A stretch of 8,069 nucleotides of DNA from Zwartia sp. Its GTDB lineage: Bacteria; Pseudomonadota; Gammaproteobacteria; Burkholderiales; Burkholderiaceae_B. Shown piece after piece: positions 4,745 through 8,069 of the stretch. The notes under the pieces were generated by a model. It ran no database searches and had not been told where the DNA came from. It saw only the letters and a program-made list of their open reading frames with translations. Numbering within the stretch: position 1 is the stretch's first letter; each line of letters starts with the position of its first letter. The stretch is from positions 1 through 8,069 of the forward strand of contig JAURZO010000136.1 in the NCBI GenBank assembly GCA_030653405.1, given 5' to 3'. Position numbers and translations under genes: made by a program.

Positions 4745-6256
4745 TTAATTCAACAAAGACATCCCAAGTTGAACGCGCCGCTGCAACCATAAGCTGGGGC
4801 GATAGCGTGGATCACCCGTCACGCTTTCCATGTTGCGCAAGATCTCTAAAATATATTGCGCACCTAGCGCATCACCCAAACCTAGCGGACCTTTTGGATA
4901 GCCCAGACCAAGGTTGACTGCCAAGTCGATGTCTTTTGGTGTTGCGATATTTTGCTGAGCGATATCGCACGCCACATTCACTATCATGGCGACAATACGC
5001 TGCGCGACAAAGCCAGCAGAATCCTCGACAACGCTCACACGGACATTATCAGAACCAAAAATGGCGTGCGCCCGCTCTCTCCAAGAGGAATGCGTTGCAG
5101 GTGAAACCATCAGCGTACGGCGGCGCGCTTGTTCAAAGTCATGCAGCGTATCGAGCCCGACCGTCCGCGCAGCGTCCAGCTGTTGCCGAGCCACCACCGT
5201 CGAGACATCCTCTCCGTAAGGCGTCACGACAATCAGACTATCAGCATCGGGCTTCGCACCAGACTGGACCGCGATCCCAAGTGTCTTGAGCAATGCAATG
5301 GCACGTTGAGATCCCTGCGCGTGTGCTGGGCTCACCCAAACTTTGGCATTCGCGTCCAGAGCAGGCGCAGGCGACTCGATCACCACTTGCTTCTGGCCAT
5401 CAACATAATTGTAAAAACCACCCTGAGTCTTGCGGCCAAACAAGCCACCTGCAACGCGTACAGTCCCAATGGGTGAGGGCTTGAAACGCGGCTCCTCATA
5501 GAACTGATGGTAAATCGACTCCATCACCGCGTGAGACACATCAAGCCCTGTCAAATCCATCAGCTCAAACGGCCCCATCTTGAAGCCAGCCTGCTCACGC
5601 ATAATGGCGTCGACTGTCGCAAAACTCGTCACATTTTCCTGGACCACACGCAAACCTTCTGTATTCATCCCGCGGCCAGCATGATTCACAATAAAGCCAG
5701 GCATGTCTTTGGCCCGGACAGGCGTGTGACCCATACGAATTGACAATGCCATCAACGCATCACCGACCTTCGGATCACTTCGCAAACCATCGATCACCTC
5801 AACCACCTTCATCAAAGGTACTGGGTTGAAAAAGTGATAGCCGGCAACGCGCTCTGGGTGCTGGCAGACCGCAGCGATGGCCGTAATCGAGAGCGAGGAA
5901 GTGTTTGAAACCAAGATGCAAGAAGGTGAAACCACCGACTCTAACTCTCGAAAAAATGGCTGTTTAATCTCGAGCCGCTCGACAATCGCCTCGATCACCA
6001 GATCACAGTCGGCAAGACCACTCAGCACCTCGACCAAGTGTAGATTGGCCAAGGCTTGCTCTGCCTGCTCTGCAGTCAACTTGCCTTTGTTCGCCAACAT
6101 TGTCCAAGTGGCCGCAAGCGACTCACGTGCCGAAGCGAGCGCCGCGGGGTTCGTGTCGAAAAGCTTCACCCGAAGCCCTGCTTGCGCTGCGATTTGTGCA
6201 ATACCGCGCCCCATTGCACCGGCGCCGGCGACACCAACTGTCTGAATTACTTTCAT
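4745..6256 (-). CDS. 3-hydroxyacyl-CoA dehydrogenase with two C-terminal domains (PaaH-like)
   Basis: This 503-residue cytoplasmic enzyme should oxidise (S)-3-hydroxyacyl-CoA to 3-oxoacyl-CoA with NAD+, in beta-oxidation or aromatic acid degradation. The NAD-binding Rossmann fold starts with GAGAMG (11-16). Comparison with human HADH places the catalytic residues at Ser120 (SNTSSL), His141 (HFFNPVPLMK), Glu153 (VVEV) and Asn191 (GFIVN), all at the right spacing. The first C-terminal domain spans about 185-285. After a less conserved linker, a second one begins near 411 (EDSAGFVAQRI) and includes LGLGYPKGPLGLGD. This architecture and length fit PaaH-type dehydrogenases. The protein lacks the enoyl-CoA hydratase domain of FadB. 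The ATG at 6256 is preceded by AGGA (6266-6263). The gene stands alone, without paa or fad partners, so its substrate cannot be fixed from context. Confidence 0.92.
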   Translation of the reverse strand: MKVIQTVGVAGAGAMGRGIAQIAAQAGLRVKLFDTNPAALASARESLAATWTMLANKGKLTAEQAEQALANLHLVEVLSGLADCDLVIEAIVERLEIKQPFFRELESVVSPSCILVSNTSSLSITAIAAVCQHPERVAGYHFFNPVPLMKVVEVIDGLRSDPKVGDALMALSIRMGHTPVRAKDMPGFIVNHAGRGMNTEGLRVVQENVTSFATVDAIMREQAGFKMGPFELMDLTGLDVSHAVMESIYHQFYEEPRFKPSPIGTVRVAGGLFGRKTQGGFYNYVDGQKQVVIESPAPALDANAKVWVSPAHAQGSQRAIALLKTLGIAVQSGAKPDADSLIVVTPYGEDVSTVVARQQLDAARTVGLDTLHDFEQARRRTLMVSPATHSSWRERAHAIFGSDNVRVSVVEDSAGFVAQRIVAMIVNVACDIAQQNIATPKDIDLAVNLGLGYPKGPLGLGDALGAQYILEILRNMESVTGDPRYRPSLWLQRRVQLGMSLLN

Positions 6257-6395
6257 GTGATTTCCTGAAGTCTGTTTACTGAGTCTGATTGGAGCACTCT
6301 ATAGCTGTTGCATAATAGTCATATTCATCGCGCCCGTCATATCGCCACTGGGCAGCGCCCACTCTCTAGGTTTAAGCCCAAACGAACCCCTCGAC
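6257..6395. promoter_or_regulatory. Divergent promoter region between the dehydrogenase gene and nnrD
   Basis: This 139-bp region separates two divergent genes. On the plus strand TTGGAG (6289-6294), 16 bases and CATAAT (6311-6316) make a weak sigma70-like match for nnrD, which would leave a leader of about 75 bases. On the minus strand the dehydrogenase ribosome-binding site AGGA is at 6266-6263, but no clear promoter was found. nnrD has no evident Shine-Dalgarno before its ATG. Confidence 0.3.
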
Positions 6396-7262
6396 ATGAC
6401 ACCTCAGATTTCAAGCGGAAGTGACATCAACGTGGAGCAATTTCCACGGATATTTGATGCCCGTGATCCTCTGGGACACAAAGGAAGTTTTGGCGCCGTA
6501 GCGATTCTGGGTGGATCAAGCGGTATGACTGGCGCTGTCATTTTAGCGGGACGTGCTGCGCTAAAAAGTGGGGTCGGCAAGACCTACGTCGCCATCACAC
6601 AAACACCCCTGCCAATCCCCTACGACAGCCTCAATCCAGAACTCATGCTGCATGAGGCGGCAACATTGCTCGATGTTGTCACTACCATGGATGCATGGGT
6701 CGCAGGATGCGGCCTGGGTCGAACACCACACGCACTCATCGCACTGCGCCGCCTCATCACGACAAGAGCCGAACGCCCGCTCGTTCTGGATGCGGATGCC
6801 TTAAACGCGCTGGCCTATGGGGATATCTCCTCGACGTGGGGGCGCGGACTCGTCGTCATGACGCCGCATCCGACAGAAGCTGCCCGACTGCTTCAAACCG
6901 ATACCAATAGCATCCAGAGCGACCGGCCGGGCGCCGCACAAACTCTTGCAAAGCAATACAAGGCCTGGATCGTCCTGAAGGGAGCCAACACCATCGTTTG
7001 CTCGCCAAACGGAAAGTGGCAATAAAATACAACCGGAAACGTGGGGATGGCCACAGGCTGCACAGGCGGAGTACTGAGCGGATTGCTCGGCAGCCTGCTG
7101 GCACAAGGCATCCCTCCTGAACAAGCCATCCCTGCCGCGGTCTGGCTGCACGGCAGCGCCGCCGATACACTCGTTGCACAGGGAATCGGACCGATCGGTT
7201 TGACGGCCGGCGAACTGCCAGATGCCATTCGTAACATACGAAATCGAGTATCTTTCAAGTAA
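6396..7262 (+). pseudogene. nnrD: ADP/ATP-dependent NAD(P)HX dehydratase, interrupted by an in-frame stop
   Basis: NnrD repairs hydrated NADH or NADPH (NAD(P)HX) by nucleotide-dependent dehydration. The frame spans 288 residues, about the usual length of a stand-alone NnrD; the epimerase (NnrE) domain found fused in E. coli is absent. Conserved blocks are HKGSFGAVAILGGSSGMTGA (about 28-47), VAGCGLGR (105-112), PLVLDADALNAL, TPHPTEAARLL and WIVLKGANTIV. Codon 210 (7023-7025) is TAA, where relatives have a residue such as Ile before NTTGN. Just after it the usual GGTGDVL motif reads GCTGGVL: Cys222, and Gly225 in place of the catalytic Asp. The same frame then continues cleanly (LSGLLGSLLAQG...HGSAADTLVAQGIGPIGLTAGEL) to the stop at 7260-7262. 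Translation could restart at GTG 7041, giving a 73-residue tail. The gene is either freshly inactivated or affected by sequence errors. The next gene starts 25 bp later. Confidence 0.85.
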
Positions 7263-7287
7263 CGCATCTTTTACTGTCAAGCACACC

Positions 7288-8069
7288 ATGAACACCGCCA
7301 CCACCCCAGGGCTCAGCCGTCCCGCGATCACGGCCCAAGCGCAAACCCTCGCCGAAGGTATTCGTACCTGGATCGAGTGTGAGTCCCCGTCCAACGATCC
7401 CGTAGCGCTGCACCGGATGGCGCATCTTGTCGCGGCCAAAGCAAAAGATGCCGGACTGACAGTCAAGCTCAGCGAAATTGGTCCCAACAAGCTTCCAATG
7501 ATTCACGCGACAAACCGCGCCGAGGGTGATGACCGTCCCGGCTTATTGTTGCTTGCACATTTTGATACCGTGCATCCACATGGCACACTTCAAACCAACC
7601 CTTGCCGCATCGAAGACGACAAGCTCTACGGCCCTGGCAGCTTTGATATGAAGGGTGGCACGTTTCTCGCACTTACCGCCCTCGGTGAGTTTTCACAACC
7701 GGGCTCCACACCGATGCCTGTGGATTTCCTCCTTGTACCCGACGAGGAAGTCGGTAGTCACGCCTCACGTGAACATATCGAAGCGTTCGCCAAACGCGCC
7801 GTCTACACGCTTGTTCCTGAGCCCGCCCGCCCAAATGGCGGACGTTGCGTCACAGGCCGTAAAGGTACGGGGATGCTCAAGCTTGTCATCACGGGACGCC
7901 CCTCTCACGCCGGCATGGCGCACGAGAAAGGGCGCAGCGCAATCCGTGAGATGGCTCATCAGATCCTCGCGCTCGAAGCGATGACGGATTACAACCGCGG
8001 CATCACCGTCAGCGTCGGCACCATCACCGGCGGCACCGTCACCAACACGGTTCCCTCACACTGTGAAGT
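7288..8069 (+). CDS. M20-family metallopeptidase (glutamate carboxypeptidase-like), N-terminal part
   Basis: This is the first 260 residues of a di-zinc hydrolase that probably removes a terminal amino acid from a peptide or N-acyl amino acid. The gene continues past the right edge. Comparison with carboxypeptidase G2 identifies the metal site: His91 and Asp93 (LLAHFDTVHPHGT), bridging Asp120 (GPGSFDMKGG), catalytic Glu153 with Glu154 (PDEEVGS) and Glu178 (LVPEPA). The last zinc-binding His is off-window. The lid or dimerisation domain begins at about 188 (TGRKGTGMLKLVITGRPSHAGM, with His207). There is no signal peptide, so it should be cytoplasmic. The ATG at 7288 is 25 bp after the nnrD stop and has no clear Shine-Dalgarno, suggesting cotranscription with nnrD. 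M20 members range over ArgE, DapE, PepT and CPG2-like enzymes; the motifs favour the CPG2/ArgE-like group, but the substrate is not determined. Confidence 0.9.
   Translation, partial: MNTATTPGLSRPAITAQAQTLAEGIRTWIECESPSNDPVALHRMAHLVAAKAKDAGLTVKLSEIGPNKLPMIHATNRAEGDDRPGLLLLAHFDTVHPHGTLQTNPCRIEDDKLYGPGSFDMKGGTFLALTALGEFSQPGSTPMPVDFLLVPDEEVGSHASREHIEAFAKRAVYTLVPEPARPNGGRCVTGRKGTGMLKLVITGRPSHAGMAHEKGRSAIREMAHQILALEAMTDYNRGITVSVGTITGGTVTNTVPSHCE

Noticed and set aside
6801..7490. 229-residue minus-strand frame opposite nnrD and the M20 gene
   Set aside because: It crosses two genes with clear family motifs on the plus strand and shows no family features of its own.

Overview
The window looks like an ordinary stretch of chromosome from a betaproteobacterium, most likely order Burkholderiales and close to the Alcaligenaceae/Bordetella group. 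This rests on remembered family resemblance: a MetX with a long N-terminal extension, an E. coli-type GshA, a helix-turn-helix-only LuxR protein, a membrane-anchored di-heme cytochrome c5 and a stand-alone NnrD. No search was run. I see no mobile element, CRISPR array, phage gene or integration scar, and no convincing new multi-gene system.

Layout, left to right. Positions 1-621 (minus) hold the first 207 codons of metX (homoserine O-acyltransferase, methionine synthesis), which runs off the left edge. A 311-bp intergenic region carries a good sigma70-like promoter for metX. Then comes a small LuxR-type DNA-binding protein (933-1223, plus), whose 3' end overlaps a convergent small lipoprotein gene (1142-1648, minus). 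gshA (about 1800-3365, plus), the first enzyme of glutathione synthesis, follows. A 9-bp-stem hairpin separates it from a minus-strand tRNA-Arg(CCG) (3407-3481). A divergent promoter region leads to the di-heme cytochrome c gene (3693-4574, plus). Beyond it lie a short 25-bp-period repeat and a strong terminator shared with the convergent 3-hydroxyacyl-CoA dehydrogenase gene (4745-6256, minus). The right end has nnrD (NAD(P)HX dehydratase, 6396-7262, plus), which is broken by an in-frame stop, and 25 bp later an M20-family metallopeptidase gene (7288 onward, plus) that runs off the right edge.

The genes are mostly unrelated housekeeping functions: sulfur amino acid and thiol synthesis (metX, gshA), electron transport (cytochrome), acyl-CoA oxidation, nicotinamide cofactor repair and peptide or amide hydrolysis. 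Only nnrD and the M20 gene look like an operon. The observation most worth checking is the nnrD lesion. A stop codon, a lost catalytic aspartate and other atypical residues fall within about 50 bases, while the rest of the reading frame is intact.
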